Made by a program: the position numbers and the translations under genes. Positions 32,223-40,832 of a stretch of DNA of 64,000 bases are shown piece by piece. This DNA is from Parageobacillus sp. KH3-4. GTDB lineage: Bacteria > Bacillota > Bacilli > Bacillales > Anoxybacillaceae. The notes beneath the pieces are model-generated. The model had not been told where the DNA came from. It worked only from the letters and a program-made list of their open reading frames with translations, and searched no databases. The stretch is taken from the NCBI RefSeq assembly GCF_022846435.1, contig NZ_AP025627.1, positions 964,001 through 1,028,000 on the forward strand. The letters run 5' to 3'. Each line of letters opens with the position of its first letter. Positions within the stretch are counted from its first letter, which is position 1.

Positions 32223-33971
32223 ATGAAAACAAAATTTCAAAGTTTAAGTATGAAAATCTCTTTGTTAATTGTTAGTTTAATGATTATTTTATTAACTTTT
32301 AGTGTTGTTCTATTTTGGGAAATGATGAAACGTTCTGTAGAAAATACCATTTCCTCATACAGCATTGAAACTGCAAAAAATATTGTGAAACAAATGGATG
32401 TTGGAGAGTATCAAAAATTTTTAGAGGAAAAGTCAGAAAACGATACATATTGGGATCTGCGAAATGAATTAAATGATTTAAGAGAGAAAACGGGAGCGCT
32501 TTACGTTTATACGTTAGAAGTTGACGAACAAGAAAAGCACCCAAAAGTTTTAATTGATGGACAACCGAAAGGATCGAATGTCGCGTCTGAACTTGGACAA
32601 CTGACTAGTACCACAACTTATGATGACGTGTTTCCCGTGTTAAAAGGAGGTACAAACAGCACGAAAATTCTGCATGATTCCGAATATGGAGATTATATCT
32701 CTGCCTTTGCTCCGATCAAGAATAACGGAAAAGTAATCGGGATTCTCGGGGTGGATATTGACGCAAAAAAGGTTGGTTTGATTCAGCAAAAAGTAGTAAA
32801 AGAACAATTGATGATATTTATATTTTTATTTGTGCTGGGAATTGGGCTTATTAGCGGTATTTCCTTTTTCTACGTTCGTAGACGATTAAAATCTCTAGAG
32901 GCGTTAAACGAAGTGGCTGAAAAAATCGCCTCAGGGGAGTTGAACGAAGCACAAAATCTATTAGGGAAAATACGAATACATGGGAAAGATGAGATTGCTA
33001 GTCTATCTCAATCCTTTAAGCAAATGATGGCGGGAATGCGTGAGATGGTGACAGATATTACGAAAAGTACATATGAAATGCTGGAAACCTTTAAAGCATT
33101 AAGGCAAAACATTGGGAGCGCCAAACATTCCAGCGAGCAAATTACAATGGCGATTAGAACAGTGTCTTCCAGCGCACAACAGCAGGAGACAAGCATGAAT
33201 GAAACAGCTAATGCGATTGAGGAAATGGCTATTGGCGTTCAAAAAATTGCCGAGTCATCGTTTCTTATTGCGGAATCATCAAATGATGTAATGAAACAAG
33301 TGGAAAGAGGAAACGAAGAAATTGAGAAAGCAATAAAGCAAATTGATGACATGAGGCAGGCTGTTATGGAAGCATCCATTAAAATCACGGAGTTAGGCAA
33401 CCGGATTGAAGAAGTTGAACAAATTCTTACGACCATTACGGAGATTTCTGAACAGACTAACTTGCTTGCGCTAAATGCAAACATTGAAGCGGCACGAGCT
33501 GGCGAGCATGGAAAAGGCTTTGCCGTCGTTGCCAACGAAGTGAGAAAGCTTGCTGAGCAAGCAAAGCATTCGGCACAAAAAATTGCCGAATTGATTCAAC
33601 AGTTCCAAATCATGGCGAAAGACGCGGTTCATGAAATGGAGTCGGGGACCCAAGAAGTTGAAAAAGGAACAAAAGCTGTCCATAAAGTAGGGGAAGTGTT
33701 CCGATCTATTTTTCATGCAGTTCACCAATCCAATAATGAGATTCAAGAAGTTTCTGCGATTACGGAGGAAATGGCTGCTGGATCTGAACAAATTTCCGCT
33801 TCCGTTGAGCAATCGTCCTTCTTGACGAAAGAGGCTGCATCAAACGCTATGAAAGTCGTGGAATCTGTGGAAAAGCAAATGAAAGCAATGGAAGAAATCG
33901 CCGCTTCGACGGAATTGTTAGGGAAAATATCAGAAAAACTTGAACAAGCAGTAAGAAAATTTAGTTTATAA
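32223..33971 (+). CDS. Methyl-accepting chemotaxis protein with single Cache-like sensor
   Basis: 582 residues: N-terminal membrane helix (about 10-30), an extracellular sensor of about 180 residues with the Cache-like ending [20 protein letters not shown], a second helix (about 200-220), HAMP, and the signalling domain with [23 protein letters not shown] 32223 follows AAGGGAGG; the in-frame ATG at 32190 lacks such a site. The ligand is unknown. A fragment of the same gene type lies at 28954. Confidence 0.9.
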   Translation: MKTKFQSLSMKISLLIVSLMIILLTFSVVLFWEMMKRSVENTISSYSIETAKNIVKQMDVGEYQKFLEEKSENDTYWDLRNELNDLREKTGALYVYTLEVDEQEKHPKVLIDGQPKGSNVASELGQLTSTTTYDDVFPVLKGGTNSTKILHDSEYGDYISAFAPIKNNGKVIGILGVDIDAKKVGLIQQKVVKEQLMIFIFLFVLGIGLISGISFFYVRRRLKSLEALNEVAEKIASGELNEAQNLLGKIRIHGKDEIASLSQSFKQMMAGMREMVTDITKSTYEMLETFKALRQNIGSAKHSSEQITMAIRTVSSSAQQQETSMNETANAIEEMAIGVQKIAESSFLIAESSNDVMKQVERGNEEIEKAIKQIDDMRQAVMEASIKITELGNRIEEVEQILTTITEISEQTNLLALNANIEAARAGEHGKGFAVVANEVRKLAEQAKHSAQKIAELIQQFQIMAKDAVHEMESGTQEVEKGTKAVHKVGEVFRSIFHAVHQSNNEIQEVSAITEEMAAGSEQISASVEQSSFLTKEAASNAMKVVESVEKQMKAMEEIAASTELLGKISEKLEQAVRKFSL

Positions 33972-34006
33972 AAAAGTTGTCCGGAGAATTCCGGACAACT
34001 TTTTTT
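33971..34006 (+). terminator. Intrinsic terminator of the chemoreceptor gene
   Basis: A perfect 14-bp stem (33971-33984 with 33991-34004) and T run directly after the stop codon. A group II intron remnant begins immediately behind it. Confidence 0.93.
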
Positions 34007-34007
34007 A

Positions 34008-34163
34008 GTGCGCCCGGAACAGGTGCAGTCCAAGGGTGAAAGTCCCAAACTGCGAGACAGAAGCAGCATCTAGCTTAACGCAAGAGTGTCCGCGGTGAAT
34101 CAGAATCTGAAGGAAGCGGACGGCAAATTTCCGGTCTGAGGAACACGAACTTCATGCGAAGGT
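34008..34163 (+). mobile_element. 5' remnant of a group IIC intron (GsI-IIC-like)
   Basis: The segment begins GTGCGCCCGGAACAGGTGCA and continues with blocks characteristic of the 5' end of domain I of Geobacillus GsI-IIC: GGGTGAAAGTCCC, CTAACGCAAG-like TTAACGCAAGAGTGTCCG, GAAGGAAGCGGACGGCAAA and GGTCTGAGGAACACGAACTT. It stops near 34163, with no reverse transcriptase gene and no domain V. Its position right behind a terminator is the known target preference of group IIC introns. Identification rests on recall of the GsI-IIC sequence. Confidence 0.8.
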
Positions 34164-34170
34164 AATTAGT

Positions 34171-34470
34171 CTATCTTCGTTTTTCCTTTTCATTCCGATA
34201 AAACTCATGGAACATTTTCATCAATGCGCGCTTTTCGATGCGTGACACATAGCTTCTGGAGATGCCGAGCTCTTTCGCGATCTCGCGCTGCGTTTTTTCC
34301 TGCTGCATATCAAGGCCAAATCGGCTAATAATCACTTCTTTTTCCCGCTCATCCAAGACGTCGATATATTTTTTCACTTGCTCCAGTTCCATATTGAGCT
34401 GAATTTCGTCGACGATATCGTTCCCTTCCGATTTCAGGACATCGATTAGGCTGATTTCGTTTCCTTTCAC
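34171..34470 (-). CDS. spoIIIC: C-terminal half of sigma-K (SpoIIIC), left flank of the element
   Basis: The minus strand encodes 99 residues from [16 protein letters not shown] to the end of sigma-K, with the end of region 2/3 and the region 4 helix-turn-helix ([19 protein letters not shown]). On its own it lacks the promoter-melting regions, so it is useful only after it is joined to spoIVCB at 57328-57795. The match to conserved sigma-K is better than in the copy at 26487. Its GTG is created by the inserted DNA and is probably not a real start. Confidence 0.92.
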   Translation of the reverse strand: MKGNEISLIDVLKSEGNDIVDEIQLNMELEQVKKYIDVLDEREKEVIISRFGLDMQQEKTQREIAKELGISRSYVSRIEKRALMKMFHEFYRNEKEKRR

Positions 34471-34482
34471 ATGTTATCTGTT
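34452..34482. other. Left attachment site of the element
   Basis: Core TGATTTCGTTTCCTT (34452-34466) followed on the element side by the 14-bp half-site ACATGTTATCTGTT (34469-34482). Confidence 0.85.
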
Positions 34483-34500
34483 TTTTACATACAAATTAAA

Positions 34501-34526
34501 AACAGAACCAAAAAGGGTTCTGTTTA
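34501..34526. terminator. Hairpin inside the left end of the element
   Basis: A stem of about 9 bp (AACAGAACC at 34501-34509 with its complement near 34515-34524), A-rich on the left and T-rich on the right, so it may act in both directions and insulate spoIIIC from element transcripts. Confidence 0.6.
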
Positions 34527-34621
34527 TTTTTTAGATGAGGTTCTAAATAAAACTATTACAAAATAAAATGTAGTACGGCGGCAAGGTGTAAACCTCTATT
34601 TGAAAAGAGGTGATAAAAAGG

Positions 34622-34726
34622 TTGGATTGGGGAAATGTATACTATTTAATCCTCTATACAATTAACACATTTATTCAATTTGGAACACTTGTTGCTGTTT
34701 GGCTTACCTATTTTAAAGACAAATAG
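34622..34726 (+). CDS. Small hydrophobic peptide, candidate type I toxin
   Basis: TTG 34622, preceded by AGAGGTGAT, encodes 34 residues with a single hydrophobic helix (YLILYTINTFIQFGTLVAVW) and a basic-aromatic tail (YFKDK). Size and pattern resemble the holin-like type I toxins such as TxpA and BsrG; B. subtilis skin carries txpA/ratA and bsrH. The sequence 34577-34587 near the probable mRNA 5' end is perfectly complementary to 34733-34743 just after the gene, a folding feature of type I toxin mRNAs. An antisense RNA promoter was not identified. Confidence 0.6.
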   Translation: MDWGNVYYLILYTINTFIQFGTLVAVWLTYFKDK

Positions 34727-34750
34727 GAAGATACCTTGCCGCCTTATACG

Positions 34751-34780
34751 CCGGGATATGGGGGTATCCCGGTTATTTTT
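34751..34780 (+). terminator. Terminator of the toxin-like transcript
   Basis: An 8-bp GC-rich stem (34751-34758 with 34765-34772) followed by TTATTTTT. Confidence 0.88.
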
Positions 34781-34902
34781 CAGTATTCTCGTTATTGTTC
34801 CAACAAGTATTCCTGTATACTTTGTAGTAAAGTGTATGCGAAATGCGTACATATTATTATAATTTATTTAAATTAATTTCTTTTTAATTAAAAAGTCAAT
34901 GA

Positions 34903-36456
34903 TTATTTAGGAAGTTTAGGATAAATAATCAAAGTAAACTCGTCTCTCCACTGATACTTTTCCTTACGATATACAGCTTTTTCAAGAACAGATTTGAGAA
35001 GGCTATTCTTTAGTTTCGGATCATCGGTTTTATCATACAGTTCCAGGACATGTTCCACTTGCGGGATGATTTCCACTTTTGCCTGTTCTCGTTCTTTTTC
35101 AAGGGCTAATTCTTCTTGTGCTTTGGCAAGAGCTCTTTCCAGTTCGTCTATTTTGTCAGCCAAATAATTAGAGCGTTCGATAAAGGTTTTTTCGTCATAG
35201 ATCCCACGTTCAAGAAGGTCATGCAAATTCCATTTTTGCTTTTGTGTTTCAATTAACTCTCGTTCCAATCGTTTTATCGCGGCTTGTTTCAATTCTATTG
35301 TATTTGTCTCATCCTCTTCCGGGCGATAGCTTTCCCAGTTTGCTTTATATGCCTCTAACCACAGCCGTAACGAGTCAATAAGTCTTTTTTCCACTAATTC
35401 GAAGTTAGAGGCTTTATTATCGCAGCGAGGGTTGTTATAGCATTTTAAATGCGGTTTTTGATTTGTGTACGGCCTATACACCATTGATGCGCCGCATTTG
35501 CCGCATTTAACGATCCCGGCAAGAGGGTTTGTTATCCCATTTACGAGTTGGTACGGAACGTGGTAGCGGCTTTTTAAAATATCTTGTGCCTTTTGATATA
35601 ATTCTTCGCTTATAATTGGTTCATGCTTTCCTGGAACGTCGATCCATTCGTCCTTGTTTCTGGTCCGGGTATCTCTTCTTTTGCCTGGAACGGCTGATGG
35701 CTTTTGTTGTCGCTTTTTCCATTGAATTCGTCCAGCGTAAACGGCATTTTTTATAATATTCAAAACAGCGCTGCTATACCATAGCTTTCCGGTTGCGGTC
35801 CGATAGCCAAGTTCATTTAATTTATTGGCTATGGCGGCGGTACCCATGCGGATGGCCGGATTATCATGCGTATACCATTCAAAAATCATTTTGACAATCG
35901 GAGCTTGTTCTGGATGAGGTTCAAGGGTGCGGCCATTTTTACCTAAATCTTTGATGGTGTATCCAAACGGTGGATATGTGCCAATGTAGTTGCCTTCCTC
36001 CACGCTTTGAATGCGAGAACGTTGCAAACGCCGTTTGATGATTTTATATTCTTTCCGGGCCATAAACGTTTCAAATTCCATGTATTCTTCATCGAATTCG
36101 TCGTTTAAATCATACGTTTTGCGCAAGGTGATAATCTTTGTATTTGATTCTTTAAACGTTTTTTCAATGAGTCCTTGTTCTTGCTTGTCGCCGCGGCCAA
36201 GACGATCAATGTCAACGCAAAGCACAGCATCATATTTTCCAGCGCCGACTTCCTGTAGCAGCTGCAGCATTTGCGGCCGATGCAAAATACTGTCACCAGA
36301 AACGACTTCCTCGAAAATTTTTACGATGTTCAAATTCTTTTCTTTCGCCACTTTTAAAAGCATTTTTTTATGCTTCGCGAGCGTTTCTCCTTCACCTCTT
36401 GCCTCAGCTTCGAGATCGGCCCGTGATTTCCGCAAATATATAGCGACGCGGTCCAT
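34903..36456 (-). CDS. spoIVCA: Large serine recombinase, SpoIVCA type
   Basis: 517 residues. The N-terminal resolvase domain has catalytic Ser11 in AIYLRKSRAD and the arginines of DIDRLGRGDKQEQG. A recombinase domain follows (PPFGYTIKDLGKNGRTLEPH), then a zinc ribbon (CGKCGASMVYRP with a later CYNNPRC) and a C-terminal coiled coil. In B. subtilis SpoIVCA excises skin from sigK in the mother cell. Here the gene lies just inside the left attachment site and starts 14 bp after the ImmA-type gene, so both probably share a promoter. A decayed relative lies at 29048-29600. Confidence 0.93.
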   Translation of the reverse strand: MDRVAIYLRKSRADLEAEARGEGETLAKHKKMLLKVAKEKNLNIVKIFEEVVSGDSILHRPQMLQLLQEVGAGKYDAVLCVDIDRLGRGDKQEQGLIEKTFKESNTKIITLRKTYDLNDEFDEEYMEFETFMARKEYKIIKRRLQRSRIQSVEEGNYIGTYPPFGYTIKDLGKNGRTLEPHPEQAPIVKMIFEWYTHDNPAIRMGTAAIANKLNELGYRTATGKLWYSSAVLNIIKNAVYAGRIQWKKRQQKPSAVPGKRRDTRTRNKDEWIDVPGKHEPIISEELYQKAQDILKSRYHVPYQLVNGITNPLAGIVKCGKCGASMVYRPYTNQKPHLKCYNNPRCDNKASNFELVEKRLIDSLRLWLEAYKANWESYRPEEDETNTIELKQAAIKRLERELIETQKQKWNLHDLLERGIYDEKTFIERSNYLADKIDELERALAKAQEELALEKEREQAKVEIIPQVEHVLELYDKTDDPKLKNSLLKSVLEKAVYRKEKYQWRDEFTLIIYPKLPK

Positions 36457-36469
36457 GCTCTCACCTCAT

Positions 36470-36964
36470 TTATTCTATGTATGCATAACTTTTCCGCGTA
36501 TTCCGTTCGATTTGCTCCAGGCGGGATTGACAAAGACTCTCTGGCACCCTAAACGTTTCCCTCATCTCAAGCAATATATGTTGCCGTGGCAAAGTAAAAT
36601 CGATGAATCGCAGCATATGATATGGGATGGCAGCATATTGGGTAAAGCGTTTGGCGTCTCTTTCTTGCCAATCACGAAACATTTGTGTCATTTCTGTTTG
36701 ATCGCCACCGTGACGCAACAAATGGCCTAACTCATGGAAAAATATTTCGCGTTTCTGGAATGGATCAAGATACTTGTGTATGTTGATTATCTTAAAACCT
36801 TCATCTTCATCGGCGTATGAACGATACCGACTGTACACAAGTTCAATTCCAAGTTTTGCTGCAATATAGTCCTCATTGATTTGTTCTGGATAAAAAATTC
36901 CCATTTGTTGATACATTTTCGATACAAAGGCTTCTAGTTCGAACGGCTTATAGACGTAAGTCAT
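36470..36964 (-). CDS. ImmA/IrrE-family metallopeptidase
   Basis: 164 residues with the zinc motif HELGH at 77-81 (FFHELGHLLRHGG). In ICEBs1 and many prophages ImmA cleaves the ImmR repressor to start excision. The gene is the first of a two-gene operon with the recombinase, and its promoter carries a LexA-like box. The matching XRE repressor may be the protein at 44291-44638. A frameshifted second copy lies at 39962-40431. Confidence 0.88.
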   Translation of the reverse strand: MTYVYKPFELEAFVSKMYQQMGIFYPEQINEDYIAAKLGIELVYSRYRSYADEDEGFKIINIHKYLDPFQKREIFFHELGHLLRHGGDQTEMTQMFRDWQERDAKRFTQYAAIPYHMLRFIDFTLPRQHILLEMRETFRVPESLCQSRLEQIERNTRKSYAYIE

Positions 36965-36983
36965 AGTTCCTCACCTCAAGTTT

Positions 36984-37012
36984 ATTATACAAACATATGT
37001 TCTATTTAACAA
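36984..37012 (-). promoter_or_regulatory. Promoter of the immA-recombinase operon with LexA-like box
   Basis: On the minus strand TTGTTA (37007-37012), a 17-bp spacer and TATAAT (36984-36989). The spacer contains AGAACATATGTTTG (36990-37003), close to the Gram-positive LexA/DinR consensus CGAACATATGTTCG. The same arrangement precedes the pseudogene copy (40452-40480). Confidence 0.7.
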
Positions 37013-37093
37013 GAAAAATCACTGATATTAGGTGATGGAGGATATATTTATTTTGCTTTGCCCCTAACCTATTTGATGTTTTTCTTTAAATAA

Positions 37094-37126
37094 ATTAAAA
37101 AGCACTGCAAGGCAGTGCTTTTTAAT
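37094..37126. terminator. Bidirectional terminator next to the large membrane gene
   Basis: A perfect 15-bp stem (37094-37108 with 37112-37126) with A and T runs, directly at the 3' end of the 729-aa gene. Confidence 0.9.
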
Positions 37127-39316
37127 TTATTTAGAAAACGCATTACGTTTATTATAAGAATTTTGTTGTAATTCTAATTGTATAGCTTTTTTTATTTTTT
37201 TCATAAATTCGTCATCGGATAAATATAGTAACCCATATTTATCATTTGCTTTTTCTAATTTTTTAAATAAATATTCAATATTTTGGGACTTACTAATACC
37301 TGATTTTATATCAACTGCTTTGATCGAATAGAAACTTATTGGTAAATCTTTGTTTAGAATGTTTTTGTAGTACTTTTGCTGTCCATAAAGAAGTATAGTC
37401 ATTTTTGCAAGACAATAGTCGACGGATAATGTACTGATATTAAATTCAATTTGGAATTCTTTATAAAGACGATTTTCAACGATATAAGGGTTTATTAGCC
37501 CTTTGTGCCTAACAAAATGTAAAAATTCATCGTTAATTATATCGTCTTCTATATTACTGACCAGACTCTTTAATATAAATCCTGTACACTGATAATGCCC
37601 AAGCTCTATGCTTTTTAGTATGGCTTCAAAAAAGGTAAAAACACTTATTTTTAGATTTAGATCAGTTTTTGTGTCCTGCTTAGAATTCCTATTATTGATT
37701 TCTTCTATTCTTCTATTTGTGTTAGTTAAATTCAGATTTTTGCCAAATAGTTCATTTGTAGAAGAGGGGGTATGATTGTCATATGATTCTATATAATAAG
37801 TAGGTTTAGTGTTTAACACAATCATTAGTAAAGAATTTATTAATATAGTTAAAAATTTTAAATCATTTTCTTCAATAGCTCGAACTATCAGAGATCGATA
37901 AATAGTGATAATATCAATAGCCTTAACCATTTTATCTTGTTTTAGCATTTGATTTATATTGTTTAATATCGGGTTAATACCAACAATTTTATTTTGATAT
38001 AATGAAATTGATAATTCTAATAAGATTGAGAAATATGTGGATAAGAGTTCATTATAAGATGATTTGATTTGATCTATCTTCTTATCAGGAAGCTTTTTAT
38101 AAACTTTGAATGTTGTCGGTCCCATACTAAACAATTTTTTTATTGCTTTATTTCCGTACTCAATATGATTTTTCTCATAAAGTTTAGTAATCAGGTATGT
38201 ATGATTTTTTAATATTGCCTTGTATAGATCTAAATAATCTCGAGGGTGTGTTCTCAAAAAATACAAGTATCTTTCTTCCGGGCATAAATAATATATTCTG
38301 TTATGTGAGTGAATATAGCTTAATACGTCTTCCCAATCTTTGTAGTTATTTTCATATAACTCATTCATATTATTATCTATAGATTGAATCAATAATTGGT
38401 AAACACTTTCAACTTTATAGTGTAAGTTGCTATATAATTTCTTTCTCTGAGAAATTAATATATTATTTAATATAAATATATTATTATTTTTAGCAAAATT
38501 GTCTTTAACAAAACTCAAGTAAAAGATGTCTTTTTTTATATCTTTTATATTCTTTTTCAATGTTGTTTTGAGGTTTAATCTTCTCCATAGAGAGATAATT
38601 GTAATAACACCAGTTATTAGAGAAAGGGAAAAAAGATAGAACAATAAGTTTATGGCACCCAAATGTTTTTCGGTAAAGTCTAAGCCAATGTTATTAAAAT
38701 CCTTTAATGTTTTCAGGTGAATTTTTAATAAAGAACTACAGTGGCCGGTATAGACTAATGTAAAGGAACTTAAGATAATAAATATTATTAATAAAGAAGT
38801 GGGTGAACTTTGTTTAATAGATGAATGCGATAAAACTTTTTGCTCTCTATAAGTAAAAATATAAAAAGTAATGCTTAATGGTAAGATTAATGTTAACGTT
38901 TTGATAATAAAACTAAAGAAAAAAGTTAAAATAAAATCATTCTGGACTTTAAATCCCAAAAGATCCAAAAATAATCTATAGTTTTTTAAGTTGTTTAAAC
39001 CAAAAAAGTTCACATTGGTAACATTGTTTTTGACAAAATAAAAAAGAATAAAAGAAAATAAAAATGGTGTTATTATTATAAAAGCTCCTAAATAGTAACG
39101 TATATTCTTCGTAATTATATTATAGGAAATAGTTAGAAACTTTAAGGTGTTAACAATGCGATTATGAACATTTGGATATTTTTGGTCTATTGCTTTTAAT
39201 ATATATTCAGTGAAATTTTTCCAATTAATATCATCATCGAATATAATAGTGATTATTATTCCTGAAATTACCCCAATGAAAAGAGAACTCCACAAAATCT
39301 TTCCACCATCCTTCAT
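37127..39316 (-). CDS. Large membrane protein of unknown function, partner of a Panacea protein
   Basis: 729 residues. About five membrane segments lie in the N-terminal third (near 8-26, 75-95, 120-150, 172-195 and 218-242), followed by some 480 residues of mostly helical cytoplasmic-looking sequence, rich in Asn, Lys and Ile. No known domain is recognised. It is downstream of a Panacea-domain gene, and the two look like an operon, which would fit a toxin or defence effector. The DNA is far more AT-rich than the core. The start is uncertain: ATG 39316 has a poor ribosome site, while TTG 39295 follows AAGGATGGTGGAAAG. Confidence 0.7.
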   Translation of the reverse strand: MKDGGKILWSSLFIGVISGIIITIIFDDDINWKNFTEYILKAIDQKYPNVHNRIVNTLKFLTISYNIITKNIRYYLGAFIIITPFLFSFILFYFVKNNVTNVNFFGLNNLKNYRLFLDLLGFKVQNDFILTFFFSFIIKTLTLILPLSITFYIFTYREQKVLSHSSIKQSSPTSLLIIFIILSSFTLVYTGHCSSLLKIHLKTLKDFNNIGLDFTEKHLGAINLLFYLFSLSLITGVITIISLWRRLNLKTTLKKNIKDIKKDIFYLSFVKDNFAKNNNIFILNNILISQRKKLYSNLHYKVESVYQLLIQSIDNNMNELYENNYKDWEDVLSYIHSHNRIYYLCPEERYLYFLRTHPRDYLDLYKAILKNHTYLITKLYEKNHIEYGNKAIKKLFSMGPTTFKVYKKLPDKKIDQIKSSYNELLSTYFSILLELSISLYQNKIVGINPILNNINQMLKQDKMVKAIDIITIYRSLIVRAIEENDLKFLTILINSLLMIVLNTKPTYYIESYDNHTPSSTNELFGKNLNLTNTNRRIEEINNRNSKQDTKTDLNLKISVFTFFEAILKSIELGHYQCTGFILKSLVSNIEDDIINDEFLHFVRHKGLINPYIVENRLYKEFQIEFNISTLSVDYCLAKMTILLYGQQKYYKNILNKDLPISFYSIKAVDIKSGISKSQNIEYLFKKLEKANDKYGLLYLSDDEFMKKIKKAIQLELQQNSYNKRNAFSK

Positions 39317-39321
39317 TTAAT

Positions 39322-39352
39322 AAAAAGTGACAATTAGGTATTGTCACTTTTT
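39322..39352 (-). terminator. Hairpin between the Panacea gene and its partner
   Basis: A perfect 13-bp stem (39322-39334 with 39340-39352, loop of 5) with a T run on the minus strand. The stop codon of the Panacea gene lies at the loop, so the hairpin overlaps its last codons and would limit transcription into the membrane-protein gene. Confidence 0.8.
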
Positions 39353-39819
39353 GAATTTCCTGATAAATATTCATTAACAAAATAAGCATGAATATGTTCT
39401 AGAGGGATAATGTTATTAGATATCTCGTACGGATCTAATCCTTCTCGAGCATCTAACCAAGGAGCTTCTTGATGTGTAAGCTCTTCCAACTCTTTTCCGC
39501 TTAAATGTCCGAGATTATCCCAAACAAAATCTAAAATTTCAATAGCATCTTTATCCAAATTTAGATTTTTAATATCAATTTTCATATCATCTATCTCATT
39601 GTAATTATAATGATTAAACAGACGATACAATGAAGGACAAACTGGTCCATGAACCCATGCTTCAATTCTTTCACCAAATAAAGGTTTATTATGCACGGCA
39701 AGATAAAATCCTTGAGCGTAATAAACAAGCTTTTGTAATTTAAGGTGAGTTACAGCTTTAGGTGTGCCAGGAATACTTTTGGCTATAAAGTACTTAGCAA
39801 CCTCCAATACATTATGCAT
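39334..39819 (-). CDS. Panacea-domain (DUF4065/SocA-like) protein, candidate antitoxin
   Basis: 161 residues with the family pattern: VAKYFIAKSI near the start, LKLQKLVYYAQGFYLA, EAWVHGPVCPSLYR and LEELTHQEAPWLDARE. Panacea domains act as antitoxins for many unrelated toxins and also occur in phage-encoded proteins. It is the upstream gene of a two-gene unit with the 729-aa membrane protein, the usual antitoxin-first order. Confidence 0.85.
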   Translation of the reverse strand: MHNVLEVAKYFIAKSIPGTPKAVTHLKLQKLVYYAQGFYLAVHNKPLFGERIEAWVHGPVCPSLYRLFNHYNYNEIDDMKIDIKNLNLDKDAIEILDFVWDNLGHLSGKELEELTHQEAPWLDAREGLDPYEISNNIIPLEHIHAYFVNEYLSGNSKSDNT

Positions 39820-39961
39820 ATGTATTCCCCTCCTTTAATTCAAATTATATATATAATATAGTAATAAAAAAAGTCACGTTGGGTTTTGTGAAAAAGATCT
39901 TAGAAATATTTTTAATATTATGCTTAAATATTTACCATATTTCTATATATGCTTGATGTTT

Positions 39962-40431
39962 TCATGTATTCCGTTCGATTTGCTTCAGGCGGGCTTGACA
40001 AAGCTTTTCGGACACTTTAAACGTTTCCTTCATCTCAAGCAATATATGTTGTCGTGGGAGGGTAAAATTGGTGAATCGGAGCATATGATATGGAATGGCC
40101 GCATATTGAGTAAAGCGTTTTGCGTCTCTTTCTTGCCAATCACGAAACATTTGTGTCATTTCTGTTTGATCGCCACCGTGCGCAACAAATGACCTAATTC
40201 ATGAAAGAAGGCTTCGCGTTTCTGAAAAGGATCAAGATATTTATGTATGTTAATCATCTTAAAATTTCCGTCTTCATCAGAGTATGAACGATGCTGGCTG
40301 TACACAAGTTCAATGCCAAGTTGTGCAGCGATGTAGTCCTCATCGATTTGTTCGGGATAAAAGATCCCCATTTGTTGATACGTTTTCGATACAAAGGTTT
40401 CTAGTTCTAATGGCTTATAGACGTAGGTCAT
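39962..40431 (-). pseudogene. Frameshifted second copy of the ImmA-type gene
   Basis: Closely similar to 36470-36964 along its whole length, including the promoter and LexA-like box (40458-40471). One A is missing between 40180 and 40181, in the codons after the HELGH motif, so the frame breaks after GHLLR. Together with the intact copy it brackets the Panacea cassette as a direct repeat of about 500 bp. Confidence 0.88.
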
Positions 40432-40545
40432 GTTTTTTTCACCTCAAAACCATTATACAAACATATGTTCTATTTTACAACAAAAAGAAATATTCCCATA
40501 AAGTTTATGATAAAATATTGACGAACAAGGTAAGAGGTGGAATTT

Positions 40546-40677
40546 TTGAATAAAGAGGAAATGCTCGAATTGCTCAGTTTGTAATGGAAAGAGTAACCAA
40601 GGATTTTTACAAGAAGGAAAACTATATATTATTCAAACAGGATATGAACACATAAGGGATATAATAATTAAATACTA
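40546..40677 (+). pseudogene. Remnant of a small gene
   Basis: TTG 40546 after AAGAGGTGG opens a frame that stops after 12 codons (NKEEMLELLSL). A different frame continues with CSVCNGKSNQGFLQEGK, zinc-ribbon-like. This looks like a short gene broken by a frameshift. The rest of 40432-40832 shows no other gene. Confidence 0.35.
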
Positions 40678-40832
40678 AAAATAAATATATCTATATTACT
40701 AGGGGATGAGGAAAGAAAGAGAAAATTGTTAAAGCTTATGTTATTTATTGATAAAGTACTAGGTAGAAATACAGAAGAAGCTTAACGGATATACTTTGGT
40801 ATAAAAAGTGTGAGAAATGAGGGGGGTTCTTT

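Noticed and set aside
34646-34852. Minus-strand open frame of 68 codons near the toxin-like gene
   Set aside because: It reads through the terminator hairpin and opposes the small gene; no ribosome site. The region may instead encode an antisense RNA.
36011-36730. Plus-strand open frame of 239 codons
   Set aside because: It lies opposite the recombinase and ImmA genes, whose motifs are clear; a shadow frame.
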